DNA of 64,000 nucleotides from Rahnella laticis (GTDB lineage: Bacteria > Pseudomonadota > Gammaproteobacteria > Enterobacterales > Enterobacteriaceae), in assembly GCF_015644585.1 (NCBI RefSeq), contig NZ_JADOBI010000015.1, positions 37,751 through 101,750 of the forward strand, given 5' to 3'. The number at the start of each line of letters is the position of its first letter. The first letter of the stretch is position 1. A model generated the notes under the pieces. It ran no database searches. It was not told the DNA's origin and saw only the letters and a list, made by a program, of their open reading frames with translations. Position numbers and translations under genes: made by a program. This document shows, one piece after another, positions 10,717 through 20,415 of this stretch.

Positions 10717-11724
10717 TCATGCGAGTTTCTTTTTCAGGTCATGAAGGCGTTTCAGCCACAACAATAATTGCCACCATTGTTTAGGGCCACGTGCATTACG
10801 GAGCATTATGTTGCGCGTGCCAGAAGTGTAAATATCATTAATGATGGCTTTTTGTGCAGCAGGATCGGGCTCACGACGAACCGAATGACACACCGTCAGT
10901 GCCTCACGGGTAACCTGGCGATGGAACTCTGCATAGATTTTCACTTTATCTTTATATTGCCGGTTCAGTTCATCGAGCATTTTGGCAATTCTCAGATAAT
11001 GTCTTTGGTATTCAACGTTTTTCATCCCTGTCCGCTTTTGGTTACTGATAGACTGACCGTGGATGTAATAACGATAAAGTATTGTCTGGGTATATCTCAC
11101 GCGTCGCGCGTTGAACATTACCTCGGTGGTCCAGGGAATATCCTGGTGATGCAAACCGGGCTCAAAATAAAGTCCATGTTTCTTAATGAGTTCCAGTCGG
11201 TAAACGCCAAGCCAGACCACATGCAAATAGCGGTTGGTTGCCAGTGCCGTTTTCAACCAGTATGGCCCATCCAGCACGCCGGTAGACGTTAGGCGGTCAG
11301 TGGGAATAATCGGTTTTACTTTTTCCGAGCCGACGAAATAACGTTCACCATTACATTGTGCGACATCCAAATTATCCTGTTCACACATTTCTATCAGCGT
11401 TTTGTACATATTCGGATCGATTATGTCATCTGCATCAGGGAAAGTGACATATTGGCCTTGAGCAATATCGAGACCCGCATTTCGCGCGCGCGAAACCCCT
11501 CCGTTTTCCTGATGGATTACGCGGATATGAGGAAATTTGTCTGCATATTCTTTCGCCACCCGATCAGACCCATCCGTCGAACCGTCATTAACAATGACAA
11601 TTTCGAAGCTGTTCAACGTCTGAGCAACGAGAGAGTCCATAAAGTTTCGGAACATTGCCCCTGCATTGAACATCGGGATAATTGCGCTGAGCTGAATGTT
11701 TTCGGAGGTCGTTGTAAGGGTCAT
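10717..11724 (-). CDS. Glycosyltransferase family 2, core or outer core
   Basis: A 335-residue GT-A glycosyltransferase. The N-terminal domain has AIIPMFNAG, the EIVIVNDGSTDGS nucleotide-binding segment and the DADD metal motif (FPDADDIID). The C-terminal third is basic and may associate with the membrane. I chose the ATG at 11724 over a TTG three codons earlier; GGGA lies about 10 bases upstream. The gene stands between intergenic gaps of 138 and 159 bases, unlike its tightly packed neighbours, and looks AT-richer than the housekeeping genes. Sugar and acceptor are unknown. Confidence 0.75.
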   Translation of the reverse strand: MTLTTTSENIQLSAIIPMFNAGAMFRNFMDSLVAQTLNSFEIVIVNDGSTDGSDRVAKEYADKFPHIRVIHQENGGVSRARNAGLDIAQGQYVTFPDADDIIDPNMYKTLIEMCEQDNLDVAQCNGERYFVGSEKVKPIIPTDRLTSTGVLDGPYWLKTALATNRYLHVVWLGVYRLELIKKHGLYFEPGLHHQDIPWTTEVMFNARRVRYTQTILYRYYIHGQSISNQKRTGMKNVEYQRHYLRIAKMLDELNRQYKDKVKIYAEFHRQVTREALTVCHSVRREPDPAAQKAIINDIYTSGTRNIMLRNARGPKQWWQLLLWLKRLHDLKKKLA

Positions 11725-11862
11725 ATCACACAATTCCCACTGATAATAATAGATCTCTTCTCAGAGAGCTTGAGAAAGTAACAGCCAGATTATGGGGCAA
11801 CAAATATCTCTGTCCGTTTTCATTCCCTGAACGGTTTTTTATGTTGAATGGCCGAACATGAA

Positions 11863-12867
11863 TCATAAAACCTTAGCCCTGAAAAGTTTATAATTCATAT
11901 ATTTAAACGTCCAATATAGGCTGCTTCCATATTGGCCTTTATGCCAAAGTGCCTGCGCATAGCGTTTCATTTCTTTATAAGAAACTGGCATATCATGTGG
12001 GGTCGATTTCCAGGGTGACCTTTCATAGTATTGATCATAAATAGCGGCCAGTTCCCCCGTCCCCCAAAGATGCCAGGGCTTACATTTACCGGTGTAGTGG
12101 ATTAATACCGTATCCTGAGGTATTGCTATTTTTTTTCCGACTTTGTTTAAAATGATGTCACATATGAAATTATATTTTTTAGGCAGCAACATGACTTCAT
12201 GTTCAAGCGTAATATTGAGTGCATCTTGATCCGGGAAATTGAGCACTTCGCCATGAACAGAAAGTGTTTGAATGATTCGCTCTGTGGTCATTTTTTCAGT
12301 CCAAAGAGGAACGTTGATATATAAAAAACCAGAGTTGAAATAATTTCCACTTTCAAGGCCAAGTTTAGGGCAGAGTTTATTTCTTGCACGCCCGGTATCA
12401 TTAACTGCAGCAAGAGTAAATTTGCTTATGTCTAATTCGCTTAATGCTTTATAACTGCCAATGCAAAGAGTATCTGCATCAAGGTAAAGTAATTTTGATG
12501 TGACATCAGAAAGAATATACGGCGTGAACAGACGGTAATAAATCGCCTGCGGATAGCGTCCCATAAGTGGCAAATCTGTAAAAGCCGACTCTTGGAACAC
12601 ATAGCACGTCATTGCTAAAGGATGATTGGCGGCAAGTTCAAGCAGCAAAGATTTAGATTTTTGGTCCAGACCGCTGCCAAAGATATGAATATGGAATGCT
12701 AAATCTGGGTTGTTTTCCAGAACTGAAAAAATAGTGATCCCCATGCCGCGGGCATACGCATTGTTTACTCCGAACGCAATATGAACAACAGGCAATGCTG
12801 AAAACTCTAAATTGTTTACGAGCTCTTCTTTATGCTCGAGATAACTTAGGTATTCATGGTTGTGCAT
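11863..12867 (-). CDS. Glycosyltransferase family 8, WaaJ/WaaO/WaaR type
   Basis: A 334-residue family-8 galactosyl- or glucosyltransferase of the kind that builds the outer core of enterobacterial lipopolysaccharide. It shows VVHIAFGVNNAYARGMG, the DADTLC metal motif (LLYLDADTLC), the FNSGFLYINV segment and HYTGKCKPWH, ending in the small C-terminal domain of the WaaR group. Its start overlaps the preceding GT9 gene by 14 bases. The region is clearly AT-rich, as is common for horizontally exchanged core genes. Paralogues differ only in donor and acceptor, so I give no symbol. Confidence 0.8.
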   Translation of the reverse strand: MHNHEYLSYLEHKEELVNNLEFSALPVVHIAFGVNNAYARGMGITIFSVLENNPDLAFHIHIFGSGLDQKSKSLLLELAANHPLAMTCYVFQESAFTDLPLMGRYPQAIYYRLFTPYILSDVTSKLLYLDADTLCIGSYKALSELDISKFTLAAVNDTGRARNKLCPKLGLESGNYFNSGFLYINVPLWTEKMTTERIIQTLSVHGEVLNFPDQDALNITLEHEVMLLPKKYNFICDIILNKVGKKIAIPQDTVLIHYTGKCKPWHLWGTGELAAIYDQYYERSPWKSTPHDMPVSYKEMKRYAQALWHKGQYGSSLYWTFKYMNYKLFRAKVL

Positions 12868-13957
12868 GATTCTGTTCCTGGCGTGTTCTGCTGATCACAA
12901 ATGAACGTATTTGACTTAACTGTATCGGACTTAGAGAAAAAAGTTCTTCGGCACTGTGTTTGAATATATAAGGTGCTGAAAATATGTAAGATTCTGGGGC
13001 TAAATCCTTATCTTCAGGTGTCAGAATCAATGGATCAAAGGTTGGGTGCTGCTCTGCGAGATCACAAGGACCCGCAAGGCACACAACCGGAACATCCACT
13101 GCATCAGCGATATAAATATTGCCTGAATCAGAGGCGACATATAAATCCATCAATGAAATAGCATGCGGAACTTCATGTAACTTTAGCTTACCGATCAAAC
13201 TGATGATGTTTTCACTTGGTTCTGTTTTTGCCAGCAACTGAGCAAGGTACTGCTGTTCATTTTCAGGGCCAAAAACATAAAAAGAGCAGGGTAAATCCGA
13301 CAGGCATCCAAGGATGCGAATCCAGCTTTCTGTCGGAATTGTTTTTGCTTTATTGCCGGCAGAAATGCTGATGCCTATTTTTATCGGCTTACTTTCAGCC
13401 AGTTCAGCTACGATTTCATTGGGTATCCACAACGGATAGGTCGCATGTTTATGATAGCTCTCTGCCGTTAAAGCCGGATCTGCCAGCTTCAGATAACTCT
13501 CCAGCGTGAAGTCTGTTTTCTGATGTAATCGAATAACATCCGCAGTCTGATAGAAAATCCAGTGATACCACTTTCGAGTATAAGCGACCAGGAACGCTTT
13601 TTTACTGGCATTGCAAAATGCCGCATAGAAAGCATTAACGCTGTTGGGTTGCAGCAAATATACGTTGTCATAGCGGTTGAGCAGAGTAAAGGCGAGACGA
13701 ATCTTACTGAAGAAGGTTTTTTTATGCTCTTCAATGAGATAGATATTCCCGATTGTCGAATCCCGCTCAGCCAGAGGTAAAACAGTTTTGCTGATCAGGA
13801 CATCAGATTTTTTTAGATGCTTAAGCAGTGGCGTGATATTAACGAAATCGCCAATTTTAGCGGTTTGTATGACCAAATTTCGCCCTGTACGCTGGTGGAA
13901 AGGTTTCATCAGCATCTTGAACGGCCACAGCAGGATGAAAATAATCACGTAGCTCAT
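12854..13957 (-). CDS. GT9 heptosyltransferase-like protein
   Basis: A 367-residue protein with a hydrophobic N-terminal segment (about residues 2-18), then a GT9-type start (LVIQTAKIGDFVNITPLLKHL) and a C-terminal half resembling ADP-heptose:LPS heptosyltransferases (ISAGNKAKTIP, ASDSGNIYIADAV, CLAGP). The usual DTG of waaC/waaF-like enzymes is DSG here. It follows waaC by 2 bases and overlaps the GT8 gene. It probably adds an outer-core or additional heptose-like residue. Whether it is active and what it transfers cannot be told. Confidence 0.7.
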   Translation of the reverse strand: MSYVIIFILLWPFKMLMKPFHQRTGRNLVIQTAKIGDFVNITPLLKHLKKSDVLISKTVLPLAERDSTIGNIYLIEEHKKTFFSKIRLAFTLLNRYDNVYLLQPNSVNAFYAAFCNASKKAFLVAYTRKWYHWIFYQTADVIRLHQKTDFTLESYLKLADPALTAESYHKHATYPLWIPNEIVAELAESKPIKIGISISAGNKAKTIPTESWIRILGCLSDLPCSFYVFGPENEQQYLAQLLAKTEPSENIISLIGKLKLHEVPHAISLMDLYVASDSGNIYIADAVDVPVVCLAGPCDLAEQHPTFDPLILTPEDKDLAPESYIFSAPYIFKHSAEELFSLSPIQLSQIRSFVISRTRQEQNHAQP

Positions 13958-13959
13958 GG

Positions 13960-14943
13960 TCAGTTCATTTCCTTTTCTGCAGAAAGAATATCATCCAGAC
14001 GATCAAACACTTGTCCCGCCTTCAGATTTTCTAAAGAATTGCCATCTGCTTTCAGGACGAACTGATTCTTCCCATATCCCCCGATCAGCCCGGGATCTGT
14101 CGGGCCGTAAAGCGTGATATTTGGGCGATCCAGTGCGGCAGTCAAATGACTCAGGCCAGTATCGACTGAAACGACAGCCTTTGCCCCTGCCAGCACTTCG
14201 GCCACATTTTGCAGGCTTAATTTTGGTAATACTTCAACGAAAGAGAAACCTTCTGCAAGTCGCAGCGCACGCTGATATTCGTGTTCCGCGCCCCACGGCA
14301 GTTTGATACGGATATTCTGCGTACTGAACAGGCCAATCAGTTCACGCCAGTGCTCTTCTGGCCAGTGTTTATCTGCGCGAGTGGTGGCGTGAAGGAAAAC
14401 CAGATACTGGCCAGCATCTTCCGGTGGATGTGAAAGGAAGCGTGCGGCGATGGCATAGTCGCCCTGAATCGCCGGCTTTTCATAGCCCAGACTTTTTGCA
14501 AAAAGCTCACGGGTGCGTTCTACAGCATGCTGTTTTTTATCGATCTCGTGACGCTGATTGTAAAACCAGCTGGCAAAAGGCTCGCGGGCACTTTTGCAAT
14601 CCTGACCGTGCTTTTCGCCTTTTGCGACACGGGTAATCAGTGCCGCGCTTTTGATCAGGCCTTGTGCGTCGATGACCGCATCGTAAGTCCGTGACTGCAC
14701 TTCACGTTTGAAATCACAACGCTGCTGGCGGGTTTCAGAACCAAACCAGTTTTTGCGCCAGCGACGGATTGCTACCGGGATAACGCGATCTACCGCCGGA
14801 TGCCAGCCGGGAATTTGCGTGAAACCTTCCTCCACGACCCAGTCAAACCGGATCCCGGGGATAGCCTGCATGGCATCCGTCAGTGCCGGGAGAGTATGCA
14901 GAACGTCACCCATTGACGATGTTTTGACGATGAGAACCCGCAT
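13960..14943 (-). CDS. waaC: Lipopolysaccharide heptosyltransferase I
   Basis: Transfers the first L-glycero-D-manno-heptose from ADP-heptose to Kdo2-lipid A. The 327-residue GT9 protein has VLIVKTSSMGDVLHTLPAL at the N-terminus, the KHWPEEHW donor-binding segment and VSVDTGLSHLTAAL in the C-terminal domain. Its start overlaps the waaF stop by one base, as in the hldD-waaF-waaC operon of E. coli. Confidence 0.96.
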   Translation of the reverse strand: MRVLIVKTSSMGDVLHTLPALTDAMQAIPGIRFDWVVEEGFTQIPGWHPAVDRVIPVAIRRWRKNWFGSETRQQRCDFKREVQSRTYDAVIDAQGLIKSAALITRVAKGEKHGQDCKSAREPFASWFYNQRHEIDKKQHAVERTRELFAKSLGYEKPAIQGDYAIAARFLSHPPEDAGQYLVFLHATTRADKHWPEEHWRELIGLFSTQNIRIKLPWGAEHEYQRALRLAEGFSFVEVLPKLSLQNVAEVLAGAKAVVSVDTGLSHLTAALDRPNITLYGPTDPGLIGGYGKNQFVLKADGNSLENLKAGQVFDRLDDILSAEKEMN

Positions 14944-15992
14944 TACTGCTCCTTCCCTGAATTCAGTAACTGACTTAATTCCTGATAAACCTGTTCTGGC
15001 TGAATATCGATCAGACTCTGGTGGTAGCCTTCTTCGGCATCGCCTTTGCGGACTTTATGATAGCCGGTGATGAGGCGGATAACTTTGGCCTGATGGCTGA
15101 GCGGCGGAGTGAAATCCGGACTGCTTGGCCCGTACAGGGCAACCAGCGGTTTATCCAGCGCGGCCGCCACGTGCATTAGCCCTGAGTCATTGCTGACGAC
15201 GGCCTGACAGGCGGCAATCATTACAACCGCCTGATCCAGCGACGTTTTACCCGCCAGGTTCAGGCAGAAAGGCTGTGCGCTTTCCGTTAGTGACTGGCGG
15301 ATTTGTTCTCCCGCCGGGTGGTCTTTCGCAGAACCAAAGAGCACCACCTGCTGGCCTTCGCCAATCAGTTTTTCGGCAAGAGCGGCATAATGATAGTGCG
15401 GCCAGCGCTTTGCCGGGCCAAATTCTGCTCCCGGACAAAAGCCCACAAGCGGCCTGTTATCGCTGATGCCAAAGGAGATTTTAACCGCCGCCACTTCCGC
15501 TTCTGACACCTGTAATTTTGGCCAGAGAATTGGCTGCGGCAGGTCGGCAGCGGTGCGGATTTGTTGCGCGTCGTAGCCGAGTGCAGCATAGCGCTGAACC
15601 ATCAGAGGGAAGGCGGCTTTATCAAGAACACGCAGGTCATTGAGCAGACCATAACGCATTTCGCCACGCCAGCCGGTACGCTGAGGAATGCGGGCAAAGA
15701 ACGGAACCAGCGCTGATTTGAACGAGTTAGGCAGCACGAAGGCGCGCTGATATTGTTCGCCACGAAGCGAAATGCCCAGACGGCGGCGCTCACCGAGTTC
15801 CAGAGCACCGTGGCCTAACGGCATCGGCAGAGCCTGACGCACTTCCGGCATCCGGTCGAGTAAAGGACGGCACCATGCAGGTGCCATCACGTCGATTTGC
15901 GCTTGCGGATGCGCCGCTTTCAGCGTGCGGTAGAGACTTTGTGACATCATCATGTCACCGACCCACGACGGCCCAATTACCAGTATTTTCAT
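14943..15992 (-). CDS. waaF: Lipopolysaccharide heptosyltransferase II
   Basis: Adds the second heptose to heptose I of the inner core. The 349-residue GT9 enzyme begins MKILVIGPSWVGDMMMSQSL, characteristic of WaaF, and has PGAEFGPAKRWPHYHYA and VSNDSGLMHVAAAL further on. It lies 29 bases after hldD and overlaps waaC, so the three form one transcription unit. Confidence 0.97.
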   Translation of the reverse strand: MKILVIGPSWVGDMMMSQSLYRTLKAAHPQAQIDVMAPAWCRPLLDRMPEVRQALPMPLGHGALELGERRRLGISLRGEQYQRAFVLPNSFKSALVPFFARIPQRTGWRGEMRYGLLNDLRVLDKAAFPLMVQRYAALGYDAQQIRTAADLPQPILWPKLQVSEAEVAAVKISFGISDNRPLVGFCPGAEFGPAKRWPHYHYAALAEKLIGEGQQVVLFGSAKDHPAGEQIRQSLTESAQPFCLNLAGKTSLDQAVVMIAACQAVVSNDSGLMHVAAALDKPLVALYGPSSPDFTPPLSHQAKVIRLITGYHKVRKGDAEEGYHQSLIDIQPEQVYQELSQLLNSGKEQ

Positions 15993-16021
15993 ACCGTTAA
16001 TCCATTCCTCAATCAGCGGAC

Positions 16022-16954
16022 TTATACTGTGCGGTTAAGCCAGCTCATGTATTCCGTTACGCCTTCAGCAACCGTTTTAAACGGTTTGTCGTAACCGGCG
16101 TTACGCAGCGCGGTCATATCGGCCTGAGTAAAGGACTGATAACGGCCTTTCAGTTTTTCCGGGAAAGGAATGTATTCGATATCGCCAGATTTGTGGTATG
16201 CAACGACGGCATCTGCAACGGCCTGGAACGATTCTGAACGGCCCGTCCCGCAGTTGAAAATACCGGAAACGCCGTTCTGCCAGAACCACAGGTTCACGGC
16301 GGCTACGTCACCCACGTAAATGAAATCGCGTTTGAACCCTTCGCTGCCTGAGAACAATTTCGGATTTTCACCGGCTTTGATCTGATTGTTCAGGTGGAAC
16401 GCTACGCTGGCCATGCTGCCTTTATGGCCTTCACGCGGTCCGTAGACGTTGAAGTAACGGAAACCACAAATTTGTGAATCCGCATGAGGCAGGATCTCGC
16501 GAACATACTGGTCAAACAGGAACTTGGAGTAGCCGTAGACGTTCAGCGGTTGTTCATATTTACGGTCTTCTACAAAGCTGGTGCTCTGGCTGCCGTAAGT
16601 GGCGGCAGAAGAGGCGTAAAGGAAAGGAATGCTACGATCCAGGCAATAATGCAGGATATCTTTGGAATACTGATAGTTGTTATCCATCATGTATTTGCCG
16701 TCCCACTCGGTGGTGGAAGAGCAGGCGCCTTCATGGAAGATGGCGTCGATATCACCCAGATCGTCGCCAGCAACGATGCTGGCAATGAAATCTTCTTTAT
16801 CGCAGTAATCCGCGATATCCAGATCAACCAGATTGACGAATTTCGTGCCGTCTTTCAGGTTGTCTACCACCAAAATATCGCGGTATCCCATATCATTGAG
16901 CGATTTAATAATATTGCTGCCGATAAAACCAGCGCCGCCAGTGACGATTATCAT
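16022..16954 (-). CDS. hldD: ADP-L-glycero-D-manno-heptose 6-epimerase
   Basis: Converts ADP-D-glycero-D-manno-heptose to the L-form used by WaaC, WaaF and WaaQ. It is a 310-residue short-chain-dehydrogenase-type epimerase with the GGAGFIGSN dinucleotide-binding motif at residues 6-14 and the YGYSK catalytic pair (about Tyr140/Lys144). The start at 16954 matches E. coli and has an AAAGG site upstream; a GTG three codons earlier is less likely. It is the first gene of the core operon and diverges from kbl. Confidence 0.97.
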   Translation of the reverse strand: MIIVTGGAGFIGSNIIKSLNDMGYRDILVVDNLKDGTKFVNLVDLDIADYCDKEDFIASIVAGDDLGDIDAIFHEGACSSTTEWDGKYMMDNNYQYSKDILHYCLDRSIPFLYASSAATYGSQSTSFVEDRKYEQPLNVYGYSKFLFDQYVREILPHADSQICGFRYFNVYGPREGHKGSMASVAFHLNNQIKAGENPKLFSGSEGFKRDFIYVGDVAAVNLWFWQNGVSGIFNCGTGRSESFQAVADAVVAYHKSGDIEYIPFPEKLKGRYQSFTQADMTALRNAGYDKPFKTVAEGVTEYMSWLNRTV

Positions 16955-17196
16955 GGGATTCACCTTTAATCTTTAGAAGAGCCACGCACCATGCGCAGCT
17001 TATACATTGGGTAATATCATAACACTTCATTATGAAGCTCACATTGGGAAGGTGTCCTATAACACGCATTCTTGTGTTTCAGGTGGTAAGGCGTGAACTA
17101 TGCTGCAAAACGAAGATATTGTGAGCGGTTCCATCGTTATTTCGCAGTCAGGTTAGTAAGGTATTCCGTGAATGAGCCATTTCAGGAGAATACTGT

Positions 17197-18393
17197 ATGT
17201 CTGTTTCGTTTTATCGCCAGTTAGAAGATCAGCTTGACCAGGCGCGTGCCGAAGGGCTGTTTAAAGAAGAACGCATTCTGACCACGCCTCAGCAGTCCGA
17301 AGTATCCGTCGCGGGCGGCAAGCCGGTCATCAATTTTTGTGCGAATAACTACCTCGGGCTGGCAAACCATCCGGAATTAATTCAGGCCGCAAAGGCGGGG
17401 CTCGACAGCCACGGTTTTGGCATGGCATCGGTACGTTTCATTTGCGGAACGCAAGATACTCATAAAGAACTCGAACATCGCCTTGCAGATTTTCTCGGGA
17501 TGGACGACGCCATTTTGTATTCCTCCTGCTTTGATGCCAACGGCGGATTATTCGAAACACTGCTGACCGAAGAAGACGCTATTATTTCTGATGCACTGAA
17601 TCACGCGTCAATTATTGATGGAGTTCGTCTTTGCAAAGCGAAACGTTACCGCTATGCCAATAATAATATGGCCGAACTTGAAGCGTGTCTGGAGCAGGCG
17701 AAAAAGGACGGCGCACGTCATATTCTCGTGGCGACAGACGGCGTGTTTTCGATGGATGGCGTCATTGCCAATCTGAAAGGCGTTTGCGATCTGGCGGAGC
17801 GTTTCGATGCGCTGGTCATGGTAGATGATTCCCATGCCGTTGGTTTTGTTGGCGCGGAAGGGCGCGGAACGCACGAATATTGCGACGTTATGGGCCGCGT
17901 GGATATCATCACCGGAACGCTCGGCAAAGCGCTGGGCGGCGCGTCCGGCGGATATACCGCCGCGCGTCAGGAAGTGATCGACTGGTTACGTCAGCGCTCC
18001 CGTCCTTATCTTTTCTCAAACTCTCTGGCTCCTTCGATTGTCTCCGCTTCCCTGAAAGTCCTGTCGATGCTGGAAGCCGGCAGCGAGCTGCGTGAAAAGC
18101 TGCTGAGCAATGCAAAACTCTTCCGTGAAAAAATGACCGCTGCCGGTTTCACGCTGGCCGGGGCCGATCACGCCATTATTCCCGTGATGCTCGGCGAAGC
18201 GCGGCTGGCACAGGAATTTGCCGCGCTGCTTCAGCAGGAAGGTATCTACGTCACCGGCTTCTTCTATCCAGTGGTGCCACAAGGGCAGGCGCGTATCCGC
18301 ACACAAATGTCTGCCGCGCACAGCACGGAACAAATCGAAAAGGCGATCAGCGCCTTCACCCAAATTGGCAAAAAACTTGGCGTGATCGCCTGA
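17197..18393 (+). CDS. kbl: Glycine C-acetyltransferase (2-amino-3-ketobutyrate CoA ligase)
   Basis: PLP enzyme that cleaves 2-amino-3-ketobutyrate with CoA to glycine and acetyl-CoA, the second step of threonine degradation. The 398-residue alpha-oxoamine synthase fold is marked by [20 protein letters not shown] and the PLP lysine motif [14 protein letters not shown] near residue 244. An AGGAGA ribosome site precedes the ATG. tdh follows after 9 bases, so enzyme one and enzyme two are co-expressed. Confidence 0.97.
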   Translation: MSVSFYRQLEDQLDQARAEGLFKEERILTTPQQSEVSVAGGKPVINFCANNYLGLANHPELIQAAKAGLDSHGFGMASVRFICGTQDTHKELEHRLADFLGMDDAILYSSCFDANGGLFETLLTEEDAIISDALNHASIIDGVRLCKAKRYRYANNNMAELEACLEQAKKDGARHILVATDGVFSMDGVIANLKGVCDLAERFDALVMVDDSHAVGFVGAEGRGTHEYCDVMGRVDIITGTLGKALGGASGGYTAARQEVIDWLRQRSRPYLFSNSLAPSIVSASLKVLSMLEAGSELREKLLSNAKLFREKMTAAGFTLAGADHAIIPVMLGEARLAQEFAALLQQEGIYVTGFFYPVVPQGQARIRTQMSAAHSTEQIEKAISAFTQIGKKLGVIA

Positions 18394-18402
18394 GGAGAGT
18401 CT

Positions 18403-19425
18403 GTGAAAGCCTTAGCAAAACTGAAACGTGAAGAAGGCATCTGGATGACCGATGCGCCGGTGCCGGAGCTGGGACATAACGATTTGCTGATCAAAATCCG
18501 TAAAACTGCCATCTGCGGTACGGATGTTCACATTTACAACTGGGATGCGTGGTCGCAAAAAACTATTCCGGTACCGATGGTGGTCGGGCATGAATATGTC
18601 GGCGAAGTCGTGGGGATTGGTCAGGAAGTGAAAGGTTTTAGCCTTGGCGACCGGGTTTCAGGTGAAGGGCACATTACCTGTGGCCATTGCCGCAACTGCC
18701 GCGGTGGCCGCACGCATTTATGCCGAAATGCACAAGGTGTGGGCGTTAACCGTCCAGGCGCTTTTGCGGAATATCTGGTTCTGCCTGCCTTTAATGCTTT
18801 TAAAATTCCGGACAATATTTCCGACGATCTGGCGGCTATTTTCGACCCTCTAGGCAACGCTGTGCATACCGCGTTATCGTTTGATCTGGTCGGGGAAGAT
18901 GTCCTGATCAGCGGTGCAGGCCCGATTGGCATTATGGCTGCGGCGATTTGCAAACATGTGGGTGCCCGCCATGTGGTGATCACGGACATGAATGAATATC
19001 GTCTGGAGCTGGCCCGTAAAATGGGCGTAACCCGCGCGGTGAATGTCAGCCAGCAAAGTTTGCAGGACGTCATGGAAGAGCTTGGCATGACTGAAGGTTT
19101 TGACGTGGGACTCGAAATGTCCGGCGCTCCGGCGGCGTTTCGCAGCATGCTCAATGCTATGAATCACGGCGGGCGTATTGCGATGCTGGGTATTCCGTCA
19201 ACCGAAATGGCTATCGACTGGAATCAGGTCATCTTCAAGGGGTTGTTCATCAAAGGGATTTATGGCCGGGAAATGTTTGAAACCTGGTACAAAATGGCGG
19301 CGCTGATCCAGTCAGGTTTAGACCTGACACCGCTGATTACGCATCATTTCCCGATCGATGATTTCCAGAAGGGTTTCGATGCAATGCGGTCCGGCCACTC
19401 AGGAAAAGTGATTTTGGACTGGTAG
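18403..19425 (+). CDS. tdh: L-threonine 3-dehydrogenase
   Basis: NAD-dependent oxidation of threonine to 2-amino-3-ketobutyrate, the substrate of Kbl. The 340-residue zinc alcohol-dehydrogenase family protein shows the catalytic zinc ligands Cys38 and His63-Glu64, the four-cysteine structural zinc site (CGHCRNC...C, about 93-107) and a Rossmann motif [11 protein letters not shown]. It starts with GTG after an AGGAGAG site. A hairpin with T-run follows the stop. Confidence 0.97.
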   Translation: MKALAKLKREEGIWMTDAPVPELGHNDLLIKIRKTAICGTDVHIYNWDAWSQKTIPVPMVVGHEYVGEVVGIGQEVKGFSLGDRVSGEGHITCGHCRNCRGGRTHLCRNAQGVGVNRPGAFAEYLVLPAFNAFKIPDNISDDLAAIFDPLGNAVHTALSFDLVGEDVLISGAGPIGIMAAAICKHVGARHVVITDMNEYRLELARKMGVTRAVNVSQQSLQDVMEELGMTEGFDVGLEMSGAPAAFRSMLNAMNHGGRIAMLGIPSTEMAIDWNQVIFKGLFIKGIYGREMFETWYKMAALIQSGLDLTPLITHHFPIDDFQKGFDAMRSGHSGKVILDW

Positions 19426-19449
19426 TGCTGACGCCATTCAAAACAAATC

Positions 19450-19475
19450 AGGCCCGTGATATTCACGGGCCTTTT
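19450..19475. terminator. Terminator between tdh and the convergent gene
   Basis: GGCCCGTGA and TCACGGGCC form a 9-bp stem followed by TTTT. It lies between two convergent genes and may serve both. Confidence 0.8.
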
Positions 19476-19483
19476 CTGAGCGA

Positions 19484-20413
19484 TTACACTGCCGGGTCGG
19501 CGGCCTGCTTCTCTGCATCTGTCAGATAGCGGACTTTACGTGTGTAATCCTGTCCTTTAAATAACAGTTTGTTAGCCGGTGACTCGAGGTATTTTTGCCA
19601 TTCGGATAACGGAAATCCTCCATGAGCACCAATCACTTCTTTAGGAATAACTGACGGCGTTCCGCCAATTTTCTTTGAAACCGGCCAGTTCATCCAGTCA
19701 CCAAGATTGACGCTTTTGATATCGAGAGTATCAAGCATGGCGGCTAGTGGCAGCTGATCTGTCGGTGGCTGGTTATCCGGCAGAATGTTCCAGGTATCTC
19801 TGAAAAACATAATCCACAGCGGAGATAAGCGTTCCCAGGTTTTACGTGTTGCCGCTAAAAATGCCCCGTTAACATGGTCGACAATATAGGGGCGAACGCT
19901 ATTTTTATAATAGGCCGGGATGGTTTCCGGGTCGCAACCATCAAGTTTCGCAATCATTTTCCCCTGACGGAAACTGGAGTAGATATGATTATCCTGTAGC
20001 TGAATTTCCGGCATTTTAAGCAGATTAAGATCGGAGTCGATCATCAAAATACCGTCGGTTCTGGCCTGCAAAGGTGCCATAAGTTTAATCAGTCGGCTGA
20101 GATAGATTTGCTTGTAGCGATAATCACCAGGCTTCGTCTCCGTATTTAGCGTCACAATACGAACTTTAGCAGGCAGCGGTCGGAACTGACTGGCGTCCTG
20201 ATCGGTCACAATCACGATTTCCACTAATTCGGTGGCAAATCTGTCGGCAAATTCTGCACACAGGCAGGCTTCTTCAATATAGTCAGCACCCGCCGACGGG
20301 ATCACAACAGATGTCACCGTATACTCAGGCATTCCAGCTGTCACGGTTTCTGCATAAGGCAGGTTATGACGTGAAAGAATATGGCGATATTTTGAGTTTA
20401 GAAATTTGAACAT
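19484..20413 (-). CDS. Putative GT-A type glycosyltransferase of unknown specificity
   Basis: A 309-residue protein that I do not recognise as a named family. It has YTVTSVVIPSAGADYIEEA, a VEIVIVTDQDASQF segment and a DSD triad in ILMIDSDLNLL, which together suggest a nucleotide-sugar-binding GT-A fold with a metal site at about residue 125. No signal peptide or membrane segment is evident. It follows a GT4 gene by 2 bases, so it is surely co-transcribed. In E. coli the tdh-yibQ interval holds a different single glycosyltransferase gene (waaH/yibD), which supports a role in lipopolysaccharide or another surface glycan. Confidence 0.55.
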   Translation of the reverse strand: MFKFLNSKYRHILSRHNLPYAETVTAGMPEYTVTSVVIPSAGADYIEEACLCAEFADRFATELVEIVIVTDQDASQFRPLPAKVRIVTLNTETKPGDYRYKQIYLSRLIKLMAPLQARTDGILMIDSDLNLLKMPEIQLQDNHIYSSFRQGKMIAKLDGCDPETIPAYYKNSVRPYIVDHVNGAFLAATRKTWERLSPLWIMFFRDTWNILPDNQPPTDQLPLAAMLDTLDIKSVNLGDWMNWPVSKKIGGTPSVIPKEVIGAHGGFPLSEWQKYLESPANKLLFKGQDYTRKVRYLTDAEKQAADPAV

Positions 20414-20415
20414 TT

